From: Bradyrhizobium sp. CB3481
GTDB taxonomy: Bacteria; Pseudomonadota; Alphaproteobacteria; Rhizobiales; Xanthobacteraceae
Assembly (NCBI RefSeq): GCF_029714305.1
Contig: NZ_CP121647.1
Location: forward strand, 1,632,501 to 1,696,500
Reading direction: 5' to 3'
Length of the DNA: 64,000 nucleotides
The notes below the pieces were generated by a model that worked only from the letters and a program-made list of their open reading frames with translations, searched no databases and was not told the DNA's origin. Below are positions 48,551-56,986 of this stretch, one piece after another; the stretch's first letter is position 1, and every line of letters begins with the position of its first letter. The position numbers were made by a program, and so were the translations under genes.

Positions 48551-49441
48551 TCAGTTCACCCTTCGCAGCAAAAGGCTGCTCCAGCCTTCGATACGAAGGT
48601 GGCGGAGCGGCACCAGCCCGCGGGCGCGATAGGCGGCGACCACCGCGGGCGCCTGATGGGTCAACAGGCCCGAGAGGATGACCATCGCCGACGGCGCCAG
48701 ATGCCGCGCCATCGGCGCCGCGAGCTGGCGCAGCGGATTGGCCAGAATATTCGCCAGCACGAGATCGAACGGCGCGGCAGCGGCGAACTGCGGCGCGGCA
48801 AAGCCGGTGGCGCGGATTGCCTGCACCAGATGCCCCGCCACGTTCAGCCGGGCGTTGTCGCGGGCGACTTGCACCGACGGCGGATCTATGTCGCTCGCCA
48901 GCACCTTCTCGTGCAGCGCCTTGGCGGCGGCGATCGCCAGCACGCCCGTGCCGGTGCCGAGATCGAGCACGCGGCGCGGGCGCCAGGCCTTCAGGACATG
49001 ATCGAGCAGCAGCAGGCAGCCGCGGGTGGTGCCGTGGTGACCGGTTCCGAACGCCAGCGCCGCCTCGATTTCGATACCGACCTTGTTGGGCGGGATCCGC
49101 GGGCGGTCGTGCTGGCCGTGAACCACGAAGCGGCCGGCCGGCACGGGGACGAGATCTTCGAGGCTGGCCTTGACCCAATCCTTGGCCTCGACGGTGTCGA
49201 AGACGATGCCTTCAGCGGCTTCCTGGCCTGCGGTATTGGCAACGATTTCGCGAACCAGCGGCTGATCGGGTGGGTCGGCGAAATGCACCGTCACGTCCCA
49301 TCGGCCATCGGGCCGTTCGAACGCGGCAATCGCGGCCTGCCCTTCAAAAAAAATCTCGGTCAGGGCATCGACAACGCCCTTGGCTGTCTGTTCGTCACCG
49401 ATCGCAAAACTGACACGGTATGTAGGGGCGGTGAAAGTCAT
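48551..49441 (-). CDS. prmA: Ribosomal protein L11 methyltransferase
   Basis: A 296-aa SAM-dependent enzyme that trimethylates ribosomal protein L11. The N-terminal substrate domain (YRVSFAIGDEQTAKGVVDAL) is short. The C-terminal methyltransferase has the family block LAFGTGHHGTTRGCLLLLDH, motif I VLDLGTGTGVLAIAAAKAL, DIDPPSVQVARDNARLN and LVLANILANPLRQLAAPMA with the NP.L motif. Length and motifs match PrmA. It is convergent with the 59-aa gene and divergent from the Flp pilin gene. Confidence 0.92.
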   Translation of the reverse strand: MTFTAPTYRVSFAIGDEQTAKGVVDALTEIFFEGQAAIAAFERPDGRWDVTVHFADPPDQPLVREIVANTAGQEAAEGIVFDTVEAKDWVKASLEDLVPVPAGRFVVHGQHDRPRIPPNKVGIEIEAALAFGTGHHGTTRGCLLLLDHVLKAWRPRRVLDLGTGTGVLAIAAAKALHEKVLASDIDPPSVQVARDNARLNVAGHLVQAIRATGFAAPQFAAAAPFDLVLANILANPLRQLAAPMARHLAPSAMVILSGLLTHQAPAVVAAYRARGLVPLRHLRIEGWSSLLLRRVN

Positions 49442-49643
49442 TGAGGAACCTGAAGAAAAAAGGGGCAGGGACGACGACAGGCAGCGGCACTTCGTTCAAC
49501 TTTGAGCAAATTTCACATCGCAATATCCGGAAAAGTTGGGTTCCGCCCGTTAGCACAACCTTAGATTCATATCCGTAGGTTCCCGGACAGGAACTGCAGG
49601 GGAACCTGGGTTCCGAAAACACAAACCTAGGTCGGAACCAGCC

Positions 49644-49805
49644 ATGTCGATCATTAAGTCATTTTTCAAGGACGAGTCGGGAGCCACGGCCATTGAGTAT
49701 GGCCTGATTGCAGCGGGCATCGCGATTGCGATCATCACCGCCGTGAACGGCCTCGGCAGCAAGCTCAGCACGAACTTCGATACCATCAGCACCTCGCTGA
49801 AGTAA
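49644..49805 (+). CDS. Flp family type IVb pilin
   Basis: A 53-aa prepilin: a short basic leader MSIIKSFFKDESG followed by ATAIEYGLIAAGIAIAIITA, the Flp N-terminal helix with the conserved Glu five residues into the mature chain. Prepilin peptidase would cleave after the Gly. Flp pilins assemble into adhesive tad pili. No tad/cpa secretion genes occur in this window, so it depends on a locus elsewhere or is an orphan copy. It is followed by a clear terminator and preceded by about 200 bases with an inverted repeat (GGTTCCC ... GGGAACC near 49579-49607). Confidence 0.9.
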   Translation: MSIIKSFFKDESGATAIEYGLIAAGIAIAIITAVNGLGSKLSTNFDTISTSLK

Positions 49806-49828
49806 TTGCCCTTTTGGAGCCATTTTGG

Positions 49829-49863
49829 GGCCGGGCGCGAAGGCGTCCGGCCTCATTGTTTTT
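49829..49863 (+). terminator. Intrinsic terminator of the Flp pilin gene
   Basis: A ten-pair stem GGCCGGGCGC / GCGTCCGGCC (one G-T pair) with a GAAG loop, followed by CTCATTGTTTTT. It starts 24 bases after the pilin stop. Confidence 0.75.
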
Positions 49864-50230
49864 GACCGCGAACATCCCCATCGGCAGCCTTCCACAGGCT
49901 GTCAGCATATCGTCAACCAGCTATCCGCCGCGGCATACCGAAGTTTTCCACAGTCGCTCAGGCAAGTTTTGGACGGCTCATCCACAGGGTTATCCCGCCT
50001 CCCTCCACCGGCTCTACCCACGTTGTTCGCGGCCCATCACAAGGGATGAACCGGTACGACCGCGTAACGTGATTAATGTCCGGTTTATGCCACCCGCTTG
50101 TACACCCGCGATTCACCGCGCCCACAAATGGTTCCCGTCCGGCCGGCCAGAAGGAACCGGGCCTTTAGGCCGTCGCGCCTATGGAAATCGCGCGCTGCAA
50201 AGCCGCAGCGAAAACACAGGGGGAATTCAC
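49864..50230. other. Intergenic region with a cluster of DnaA-box-like sequences
   Basis: The 425 bases between pilin and the 52-aa gene contain TTTTCCACA (49944-49952), a match to TTWTNCACA, and two near matches: CCTTCCACA (49888-49896) and TCATCCACA (49978-49986), followed by GGGTTATCC. The frame of the next gene is open across much of it, but the sequence looks non-coding. The function is unknown. Confidence 0.35.
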
Positions 50231-50389
50231 GTGAAGAAAATTACTGCAGTCATTGCCATGATGTGCGCGATCAGCGCGTACGCCAGCTATCCGTCGGCCA
50301 CTACATCCATGTCCGCCGGTCTGTCGCCGCTGGCGATATCGATGCAGGAATCGCGTTCGCTTGCGATCGAAGCCTACGACGCCGTTTGA
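50231..50389 (+). CDS. Small secreted hypothetical protein, 52 aa
   Basis: A GTG start with GGGGGAAT upstream opens a 52-aa protein. Its N terminus is a probable signal peptide (KKITAVIAMMCAISAYA), followed by a short Ser/Ala-rich mature part ending MQESRSLAIEAYDAV. No family is recognised. The same frame continues upstream to 49814, but that part lacks coding character. A stem-loop follows 17 bases after the stop. Likely a real short exported peptide, though the evidence is only the start context and the signal sequence. Confidence 0.55.
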   Translation: MKKITAVIAMMCAISAYASYPSATTSMSAGLSPLAISMQESRSLAIEAYDAV

Positions 50390-50406
50390 TTTGACAATTT
50401 GATCGC

Positions 50407-50439
50407 AAGGCGCGGCGCCGATACCCGGCGTCGCGCCTT
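50407..50439. terminator. Bidirectional terminator between convergent genes
   Basis: AAGGCGCGGCGCC / GGCGTCGCGCCTT form a 13-pair stem (one G-T pair) with a seven-base loop. It lies between the 52-aa gene and the stop of the oppositely directed FAD oxidoreductase. T-runs are short (GTTTTCG), so it may act in both directions at modest strength. Confidence 0.6.
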
Positions 50440-50455
50440 GGCCGTTTTCGCTGTC

Positions 50456-52057
50456 TTATCTGAACAGCGCGCGGTGATCGCTGAGGATCGTCCGCGCGGC
50501 GTTGTGACCGGGGGCGCCGGTGACGCCGCCGCCGGGATGGGCGCCCGAGCCGCAATGGTAGAGGCCCTTCAGCGGCCCGCGATAATCGGCGTGGCCCAGC
50601 ATCGGCCGCGCCGAGAACAATTGGTTGAGCGTCAGCGCTCCGTGAAAAATGTCGCCACCGAGCAGGCCGAACTGCCGTTCGAGGTCGAGCGGCGACAGCA
50701 CCTGGCGGCCGATCACGCTGGCCGCAAAGCCCGGCGCGAATTTGTCGACGGTCGCGACCATGAGATCGGCGACCTCCTCGCGGTGATCGTCCCATGACTT
50801 TCCGTCCGGCAATTCCGGCGCGACATGCTGGCAGAACAGGCTCGCGACATGGCGGCCTTCCGGCGCAAGGGAATTGTCCAGCGTCGAGGGAATCAGCACC
50901 TCCACCACGGGCTCGCGGCTCCAGCCGTGCTGACGCGCATCCTGCCAGGCGCGGTCCATGTAGGTAAGGCTCGGCGCCAGAATGACGCCGGCGGTGAGAT
51001 GGTCGCCGTCACCAGGCAATGCGGTGAAGGAGGGCAGGGCGTCGAGCGCAACATTCATCCGGAAAGTGCCGGAGCCATTACGCCATCGCGTGATGCGTTC
51101 AAGGAACTCCGGTGCCAGCGCGCCCGAGGGTACCAGCCGTGTATAGAGCAGTTTCGGATTGACGCCGGAGACGACATATTTCGCGCGAATGGAGCTGCCG
51201 TTGTCGAGGATGACGCCTGCGGCGCGCCCGCCCTCGACGATCACCTCGCGCACGCCGGCTTCGGTTTCGATCTCGGCCCCAGCCCCTCGCGCCGCGCGCG
51301 CCATCGCCTGCGTGATCGCGCCCATGCCGCCGATCGCGTGGCCCCAAACGCCTTTCTTGCCGTTCACCTCGCCGAAGGCATGGTGCAGCATCACGTAAGC
51401 CGAGCCTGCGGCGTAGGGGCTGGCGTAATTGCCGACGATGGCATCGAAGCCGAACAGCGCCTTCACCAAATCGTTCTCGAACCGCTCGTCCAGCATCTCG
51501 CCGGCCGAACGCGTAAACAGGTCGAGCAGGCTGCGCTGCTGCTCCAGCGAAAGTTTTCGCAGGATGCTTGCACTGCCAAGCGCATTGAAGGCTTCGCGGA
51601 TCGCGCCAACCCCGAACCCTTCGACGATGTTCGGCGGTGCGCGCAGCACGAACTGCCGCAACACGTCGGCAATGCCTTCCAGTTCGCGCGAGAACGCATC
51701 GATCGTGACGGCATCGCACGGGCTAAGCTTCTCGACGGATGCCCTGGTGCGGCCCTCGCCGGTGAGGAGATAACTGCCGTCGGGCGCCGGCAGAAAATTC
51801 TGCGCGCGGCGCTCGACGATGCGCAGGCCGTGCTCGGCGAGCTTGAGATCGGCAATGATCTGCGGGTTGAGCAGGCTGACCGTATAGGCAGCCACCGAAT
51901 TGCGGAAACCGGGATGGAATTCCTCCGTCACCGCGGCGCCGCCGACCGCTTTGCGGCGCTCGACAACTTTCACGCGCAGGCCGGCCATCGCGAGATAGGC
52001 CGCGCAGGTGAGGCCGTTATGCCCCGCACCGATGATGACGATTTCGGTTTCGCTCAT
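50456..52057 (-). CDS. FAD-dependent oxidoreductase, phytoene-desaturase/PYROXD2-like
   Basis: A 533-aa flavoprotein with the N-terminal dinucleotide-binding motif VIIGAGHNGLTCAAYLAMAG and the acidic turn VVERRKAVGGAAVTEEFHPG, typical of the carotenoid desaturase / PYROXD2 branch. The C-terminal FAD motif is GLYHCGSGAHPGGGVTGAPG. The absence of any crt genes nearby argues against carotenoid synthesis. PYROXD2-like bacterial proteins are common and mostly uncharacterised. It has a normal length. Two in-frame ATG codons in the last third do not suggest another start. A degenerate palindrome lies between it and the divergent MFS/spermidine-synthase gene. Confidence 0.88.
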   Translation of the reverse strand: MSETEIVIIGAGHNGLTCAAYLAMAGLRVKVVERRKAVGGAAVTEEFHPGFRNSVAAYTVSLLNPQIIADLKLAEHGLRIVERRAQNFLPAPDGSYLLTGEGRTRASVEKLSPCDAVTIDAFSRELEGIADVLRQFVLRAPPNIVEGFGVGAIREAFNALGSASILRKLSLEQQRSLLDLFTRSAGEMLDERFENDLVKALFGFDAIVGNYASPYAAGSAYVMLHHAFGEVNGKKGVWGHAIGGMGAITQAMARAARGAGAEIETEAGVREVIVEGGRAAGVILDNGSSIRAKYVVSGVNPKLLYTRLVPSGALAPEFLERITRWRNGSGTFRMNVALDALPSFTALPGDGDHLTAGVILAPSLTYMDRAWQDARQHGWSREPVVEVLIPSTLDNSLAPEGRHVASLFCQHVAPELPDGKSWDDHREEVADLMVATVDKFAPGFAASVIGRQVLSPLDLERQFGLLGGDIFHGALTLNQLFSARPMLGHADYRGPLKGLYHCGSGAHPGGGVTGAPGHNAARTILSDHRALFR

Positions 52058-52085
52058 GTCCGCTTCAAGAAGGTTTGATTAGAGG

Positions 52086-52129
52086 GGCCGTCGTTCCGGT
52101 TCGACGCCTCGCGTCGTCCCGGAACGGCC
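52086..52129. repeat. Reduced palindrome resembling family A arms
   Basis: Arms CCGTCGTTCCGG / CCGGAACGG around TTCGACGCCTCGCGTCG. It resembles the outer arms of family A with a single hairpin inside. It lies between two divergent genes, so a terminator role is unlikely. Confidence 0.5.
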
Positions 52130-52238
52130 TTCCTTATCCCGCATTGCCCGTCATGTCGCCATATGTTCCAATCCGTCTCTCCGGCATAAATCTGCCGGAA
52201 TCCTGCCGGCTCCCTGCCGGGTCCAAGCCGGAGCTTTC

Positions 52239-54500
52239 ATGACTTCTGAGCCGTCTGCCTCGCGAAACCGGCTGGTGCTGGTCGTTTACACCGCCGCGAT
52301 TTTCGTCAGCGCGCTGCTGTTGTTCTCGGTGCAGCCTCTGTTCACCAAGATGGTGCTGCCGCGGCTCGGCGGCTCGCCGGCGGTGTGGTCGGTGGCGATG
52401 GTGTTCTTCCAGTCGCTGCTGCTCGGCGGCTATGCCTATGCGCATTTCCTGATGCAGGCGCGCAACCGCACAATTCCCGTGGCGGTCCATCTGATACTGC
52501 TGGTCTGTGCGATGCTGACGTTGCCGCTCTCAATCTCGAGCGGGTGGGGCGATCCGCCGACTTCGGGCTATGCGTTCTGGCTACTTGGCCTGTTTTCGGT
52601 GTCGATCGGGCTGCCGTTCTTCGCGCTCGCCGCCAACAATCCGCTGCTGCAGGCCTGGTTCGTCCGCACCGGCCATCCCAATGGACCCGACCCGTACTTT
52701 CTTTATGCTTCCTCGAATATCGGCAGTTTCCTGGCGCTGTTGTCCTATCCGGTGCTGCTGGAACCGATGTTCACGCTACGCACGCAGAACCTGATCTGGA
52801 CCGGCGGCTATGGCCTGCTGATTGTCCTGATCGCTTGCTGCGGCGTGCTGCTGCTGCGCTCGCCGGCGAAGGCGGCGGAGTTGAACATGCCGGCCGACGA
52901 TAGCAGCGCGCCGGCGCCGTCATGGCTTCTGCGCGCCCGCTGGATCTTCCTTGCCGCGGTGCCGTCGGGACTGTTGATCGCGGTCACCGCGCATATTTCG
53001 ACCGACGTCGCTGCCGCGCCCTTGCTGTGGGTGCTGCCGCTGTCGCTGTATCTGTTGACCTGGGTGCTGGTGTTCCAGTCGCGGCCGCTATTGCCGCACA
53101 AATGGATGCTGCTGGCGCAGCCGCTGGCGATCGCCGGCGTCGTGGTGCTGCTCGCGGTCGGCGGTGAGCAGAATTTGCTGCTGACGCTCGGCGGCCATCA
53201 GCTCTGTTTCTTCGTCATCGCGATGGCCTGCCATGGCGAATTGGCGCGAACCCGTCCGGCGGCGAAATATCTTACCGGCTTCTATGTCGCGCTGTCGTTC
53301 GGCGGCATGGTCGGTGGTCTCTTCGCCGGACTGATTGCGCCGTTCACCTTCTCCTGGGTCGCCGAATATCCGATCCTGCTGACGCTCGCGGCACTCTGCC
53401 GCCCCGCCGGCAACGAGCGGCTGCCGCGTTGGAGCCGATGGTACTGGCCGTTCCTTGCCGCGCTGGCGGTGGCGTTGATCGTGCCGACCTATACCACCGG
53501 CAAAGTGTTCATCTGGCTCGATACCAACCGGGTCTGGGTGATCGGCGCGGTCGGCGTGCTCTCGGCGCTGCTGGCGCTGGCGCTCAACGCCAGCCGCTGG
53601 AAGATCTTTGCGACCGTCGCCGTCGCGCTGGTGCTGCTGCGCGCTTACCCTGCCGATGAAGGGCGGGTCGAGACGGTGCGCAGCTTCTTCGGCGTCCACA
53701 AGATCGTCGTGACGCCGAACGGTCAGTATCACGTGCTGATGCATGGCACCACGATCCACGGCGCCGAGAAATTCAAGAACGACGACGGCACGCCGGTCAA
53801 GGGCCAGCCCGAGCCGATCACGTACTACCACAAGGACGGCGGCATCGGTCAGGCGATCACGGCCGTTCGCGAGCGCAAGGGCGCGCCCTTACGGGTGGCC
53901 GTGATCGGCCTCGGCGCCGGCACGCTGACCTGCGCTGCCGAGCCCGGCGAGGACTGGAAGTTCTTCGAGATCGACCAGACCATGGTCGATACCGCGCGCG
54001 ATCCGAAATTCTTCACCTATGTCCAGGTCTGCGAGCCGAACCTTGAACCCGTCATCGGCGATGCGCGGTTGACCTTCGCGCGCGAGCCCGACGGGGTCTA
54101 CGATCTGATCATCGTCGACGCCTACTCGTCGGACGCGATCCCGATTCATCTCGCGACCGAAGAGGCGATGGAGATCTACAAGTCCAAGCTGGCGCCGCAG
54201 GGCGCTGTCGTGATGCACGTCTCAAACCGGCATCTCGAATTATCGAGCGTCGTCGTCGGCATCGCCGACGCTAACGACATGAAAAGCTGGGTCTACAGCG
54301 AGGATTCCAACCGCGACAGCGAATACATCTTCTCGACCTCGGTGGTGGTCTCAGCACGGGAAGAGACCGATGTCGGCAAGCTGGCGTCGTCGGACCAGTG
54401 GGCGCTGACCGAGGCCGAAGACAACCAGCGGGTCTGGACCGATGATTATTCCAACGTGCTCGGCGCGGTATGGCGGCGGCTCAGGCGCGGCGAGGAATAG
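52239..54500 (+). CDS. Membrane-fused spermidine-synthase-like protein (MFS/SpeE fusion)
   Basis: A 753-aa protein. Residues about 10-470 are a polytopic membrane part with some twelve helices, beginning VVYTAAIFVSALLLFSVQPL, the family's N-terminal signature. The C-terminal 230 residues form a SpeE-like Rossmann domain with VAVIGLGAGTLTCAAEPGED, FFEIDQTMVDTARDP and LIIVDAYSSDAIPIHLATEE. Such fusions are annotated as spermidine synthases, but their reaction is unproven. In the signature, the usual spermidine synthase GGGDG is replaced by GLGAG. A ribosome-binding site (CGGAG) lies before the ATG. Confidence 0.9.
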   Translation: MTSEPSASRNRLVLVVYTAAIFVSALLLFSVQPLFTKMVLPRLGGSPAVWSVAMVFFQSLLLGGYAYAHFLMQARNRTIPVAVHLILLVCAMLTLPLSISSGWGDPPTSGYAFWLLGLFSVSIGLPFFALAANNPLLQAWFVRTGHPNGPDPYFLYASSNIGSFLALLSYPVLLEPMFTLRTQNLIWTGGYGLLIVLIACCGVLLLRSPAKAAELNMPADDSSAPAPSWLLRARWIFLAAVPSGLLIAVTAHISTDVAAAPLLWVLPLSLYLLTWVLVFQSRPLLPHKWMLLAQPLAIAGVVVLLAVGGEQNLLLTLGGHQLCFFVIAMACHGELARTRPAAKYLTGFYVALSFGGMVGGLFAGLIAPFTFSWVAEYPILLTLAALCRPAGNERLPRWSRWYWPFLAALAVALIVPTYTTGKVFIWLDTNRVWVIGAVGVLSALLALALNASRWKIFATVAVALVLLRAYPADEGRVETVRSFFGVHKIVVTPNGQYHVLMHGTTIHGAEKFKNDDGTPVKGQPEPITYYHKDGGIGQAITAVRERKGAPLRVAVIGLGAGTLTCAAEPGEDWKFFEIDQTMVDTARDPKFFTYVQVCEPNLEPVIGDARLTFAREPDGVYDLIIVDAYSSDAIPIHLATEEAMEIYKSKLAPQGAVVMHVSNRHLELSSVVVGIADANDMKSWVYSEDSNRDSEYIFSTSVVVSAREETDVGKLASSDQWALTEAEDNQRVWTDDYSNVLGAVWRRLRRGEE

Positions 54501-54542
54501 ATGGGCTGCGGGTCCGGGTTCTGACCTCCGGGCGTGACCTTG

Positions 54543-54944
54543 TCACTCGAGACGGATCTCTTCCTCTTCGCGAACGGTACTTAGTTTGCCCAACGGTTTC
54601 GTCGTAGCGGCCTCGAATTGGGCGAACGCTTCGAGCGCGTGGCTCGCGTACATCACCGACGGGCCTGCGCCCATGTAGATCGCCATTCCCAGCGTTTCGC
54701 TGACCTCTTCCTTTGTGGCGCCCTGTTCCACGCAAGCCTTGACGTGAAAGGCGACGCAATCGTCGCATCGCACCGCAACCGCGATGCCGAGCGCGATTAG
54801 TTCCTTGGTCTTGGCATCCAGCGCCTTCGAAACCGTCGCCGCCTTTGCAATGCCCGCGAACGCCTTCATGACGTCGGGAGCTGATCCGCGAAGACTACGC
54901 AGGAGAGCGCTTAAATCGGTGGTTTGTTGCGGCCAATTGGTCAT
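54543..54944 (-). CDS. Carboxymuconolactone decarboxylase/AhpD family protein
   Basis: A soluble protein of about 133 aa with an all-helical AhpD-like fold. The catalytic motif is RCDDCVAFHVKACVEQGATK, giving a CxxC (Cys60, Cys63) and a His at 67, as in AhpD-type peroxiredoxin reductases. The following ETLGMAIYMGAGPSVMYASH is a family helix. The start is MTNWPQQT at 54944; an ATG at 55001 would add 19 residues. It is divergent from the YeeE/YedE pair, with about 145 bases between. A role in thiol redox or organic peroxide defence is likely. Confidence 0.88.
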   Translation of the reverse strand: MTNWPQQTTDLSALLRSLRGSAPDVMKAFAGIAKAATVSKALDAKTKELIALGIAVAVRCDDCVAFHVKACVEQGATKEEVSETLGMAIYMGAGPSVMYASHALEAFAQFEAATTKPLGKLSTVREEEEIRLE

Positions 54945-55090
54945 CGATTTTGCCTTGTGGTTGCCTTGCACGATATGTCCACCAGCTTGCCTGGCCCGCA
55001 TTGCGATGGATCAAGGCGGTTCTGCGGATGTTGCCATCATGCAAGGTGCGCCTATGATTGGCGCGTGCCCATCGAACCCACGGAAATCTC

Positions 55091-55516
55091 ATGGCCAATT
55101 TCACCCCCGTATCGGCCGCGATCGGCGGCGTTCTGATCGGGCTTTCCGCCGTTCTCCTGATGCTGTCGACCGGCCGGATCGCCGGCGTCAGCGGCATCTT
55201 CAGCGGCCTGCTCAATCTGCGCGGCGAGGACAAGGGTTGGCGCACCGCGTTCATCGCCGGGCTCATTCTCGCACCCGTGATCGCCGGCCTCATTGGCTAC
55301 GGCATGTCGCCGCCGAAGCTGCCGGCAAGCTGGGCAGTCATCATCGTGGCGGGCCTCCTGGTCGGCTTCGGCACACGGCTCGGCGGCGGCTGCACTTCCG
55401 GTCACGGCATCTGCGGCATCGCACGGCTGTCGCCGCGCTCCATTGCCGCCACGATCGTGTTCATGGTGACGGCGGTTATCACCGTCGCGATCACGCATCA
55501 CGTGCTGGGAGGCTGA
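55091..55516 (+). CDS. YeeE/YedE-type transporter, first half
   Basis: A 141-aa membrane protein with about four helices. GIFSGLLNLRGEDKGWRTAF is followed by the conserved thiosulfate/thiol-handling motif RLGGGCTSGHGICGIARLSP, with Cys residues lining the pore in YeeE-family structures. It forms the first half of a YeeE/YedE (DUF395) transporter; the second half is a separate gene two bases later. Characterised relatives import thiosulfate, and this pair resembles the split PmpA/PmpB type. I take the ATG at 55091; the longer frame from 55058 has no hydrophobic start. Confidence 0.87.
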   Translation: MANFTPVSAAIGGVLIGLSAVLLMLSTGRIAGVSGIFSGLLNLRGEDKGWRTAFIAGLILAPVIAGLIGYGMSPPKLPASWAVIIVAGLLVGFGTRLGGGCTSGHGICGIARLSPRSIAATIVFMVTAVITVAITHHVLGG

Positions 55517-55518
55517 CC

Positions 55519-55974
55519 ATGGCGATCATCGCTCCCTTGCTGTGCGGCCTGATCTTCGGCGCGGGCCTGTTGATTTCAGGGATGGTGCAGCCGACAAAGG
55601 TTTTAGGCTTTCTGGATATCTTCGGCGCGTGGGACCCGAGCCTTGCGGTGGTGATGGCGGGGGCGCTTGCGGTGTCGGTGCCGGGCTTCAGGCTGGCGGG
55701 TAGTAACTCGCGGCCGTGGCTGGCCGGGCAATATTTCCTGCCTGGCAAATCGGGCATCGACCTGCCGCTGGTCGCCGGCGCGGCGCTGTTCGGGGCAGGC
55801 TGGGGCCTCGTTGGATTATGCCCGGGGCCGGCATTGGAGAGCCTGGCGACGCTCTCGCCCGGAGCCATAGTCTTCGTGGTCGCAATGGCCGCTGGAATGA
55901 TCGCGCACGACATTTGGCAGCAGGCGCTGCTCACCGCGCAGGGCGACCGCCTGGCGAGTGCGACGGACGGCTGA
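55519..55974 (+). CDS. YeeE/YedE-type transporter, second half (DUF6691-like)
   Basis: A 151-aa membrane protein of about four helices. GLIFGAGLLISGMVQPTKVL is followed by FLDIFGAWDPSLAVVMAGAL and GAGWGLVGLCPGPALESLAT, where the GLCPGPA motif carries the second pore Cys. It is the complementary half of the transporter started at 55091, with a start two bases after its stop (GCTGACCATGG). The two products are expected to assemble. The substrate is likely a reduced sulfur species by family precedent only. Confidence 0.88.
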   Translation: MAIIAPLLCGLIFGAGLLISGMVQPTKVLGFLDIFGAWDPSLAVVMAGALAVSVPGFRLAGSNSRPWLAGQYFLPGKSGIDLPLVAGAALFGAGWGLVGLCPGPALESLATLSPGAIVFVVAMAAGMIAHDIWQQALLTAQGDRLASATDG

Positions 55975-55983
55975 CGTCGCGGG

Positions 55984-56778
55984 CTAATACAGCCCGCGCT
56001 GCTGATAGTATTGCTGGCGCGGCTGGTAGTAGTAGCCCTGCGGCGCCGGCGCATAGCCGCGGTTGTCGTAATATTGCGGTTGTTGCTGCTGGTAGGCCTG
56101 GGTGTCGTAGACGCGGCGGCTCGGCGGCGCCGGATAGCGCGCCTCGGTGGAAGAACCATCGGCCGGATAGATGTAGCCGTCATCGGCGCGCGCCTGCGGC
56201 GCCAGCCGCTGCTGCGGTGTAATCACGACGGGATCGCCGGCCGCGGAGTCGTATTGCTGTCCAGATTGTTGCTGTTCATATTGCGGCAGCGGCGCGCGTC
56301 GGGCGACGGCCGTATTGCCGCGCTGCCGCGGGTTGCGCGCCAGCGCCACCTGCGACGAGCCGGTCAAGGTCACCGTGGTGTTGAGCACGCCTTGCTCCTT
56401 GACCAGCGCATATAGCGTCGCGGCGTTGGCGCGCGAGAGCCGCACGCAGCCATGCGAGGCCGGCGAGCCCAAGCGGTTGACGGAATCCGTGCCATGAATG
56501 GCGTGGCCGATCTTCGTGAAGAAGATCGAATGCGGCATCGGCGCCTCGTCGAATTCCTTGGAGTAGTGATCCTCTTCCATACGGAAGGTGCGGAAGCTGC
56601 CGTTCGGCGTCTCGTAGGAGGGAATACCCGACGACACCGGCCAGCGGTAACGCTCGACGCCGTCGACGGCGACGGTCATCAGCTGGTTGTCCTTATCGAC
56701 GGATATGGCGACCTTGGCTTGAGCTACGCCCGAGGCAAACAGCGTCAGGGCGGTGACGGCAACGAGGAAGGAACGCAT
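55984..56778 (-). CDS. L,D-transpeptidase (YkuD family)
   Basis: A 264-aa secreted enzyme. The signal peptide is residues 1-21 (VAVTALTLFASGVAQA). The YkuD domain (about 23-135) has HAIHGTDSVNRLGSPASHGC, which places the catalytic nucleophile at Cys111, two residues after His109. These enzymes form 3-3 crosslinks in peptidoglycan or attach proteins to it. The C-terminal 100 residues are rich in Tyr, Gln and Pro (YQQQQPQYYDNRGYAPAPQG), a low-complexity tail of unknown role. It is convergent with the YeeE/YedE pair, with nine bases between stops. Confidence 0.92.
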   Translation of the reverse strand: MRSFLVAVTALTLFASGVAQAKVAISVDKDNQLMTVAVDGVERYRWPVSSGIPSYETPNGSFRTFRMEEDHYSKEFDEAPMPHSIFFTKIGHAIHGTDSVNRLGSPASHGCVRLSRANAATLYALVKEQGVLNTTVTLTGSSQVALARNPRQRGNTAVARRAPLPQYEQQQSGQQYDSAAGDPVVITPQQRLAPQARADDGYIYPADGSSTEARYPAPPSRRVYDTQAYQQQQPQYYDNRGYAPAPQGYYYQPRQQYYQQRGLY

Positions 56779-56986
56779 TTTACCTTTGGCCTCCGGGCCC
56801 CTGTACTAAAAAATGCCGGCTCTCCGTCCCCGACATCCAATATGCCCGGAAACCGACACTGGTTCCAGTGGCCTGCACCTGCAATCGTTAACGCCTCCCG
56901 CGGCGCAAACAAGGCGTGAGGACGGCGCAACCAGCGGCAAAGTGCTGACATTTTCGCGAGCGGGCTTTGGGGCGTTACTGTAGGTC

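Noticed and set aside
49888..49995. Chromosomal replication origin
   Set aside because: Only one exact DnaA-box match and two near matches, no A+T-rich unwinding element and no typical origin neighbours.
49814..50230. Upstream extension of the 52-aa secreted protein to 191 aa
   Set aside because: It would run through the pilin terminator and the DnaA-box-like cluster, and has no domain; the signal peptide at 50231 marks the start.
50456..52057. Phytoene desaturase of a carotenoid pathway
   Set aside because: No other crt gene nearby; the sequence fits the broader PYROXD2-like branch.
54784..55518. Long frame running into the second YeeE half
   Set aside because: Its first 245 codons overlap antisense AhpD and the first YeeE half in another frame; the real start is the ATG at 55519.
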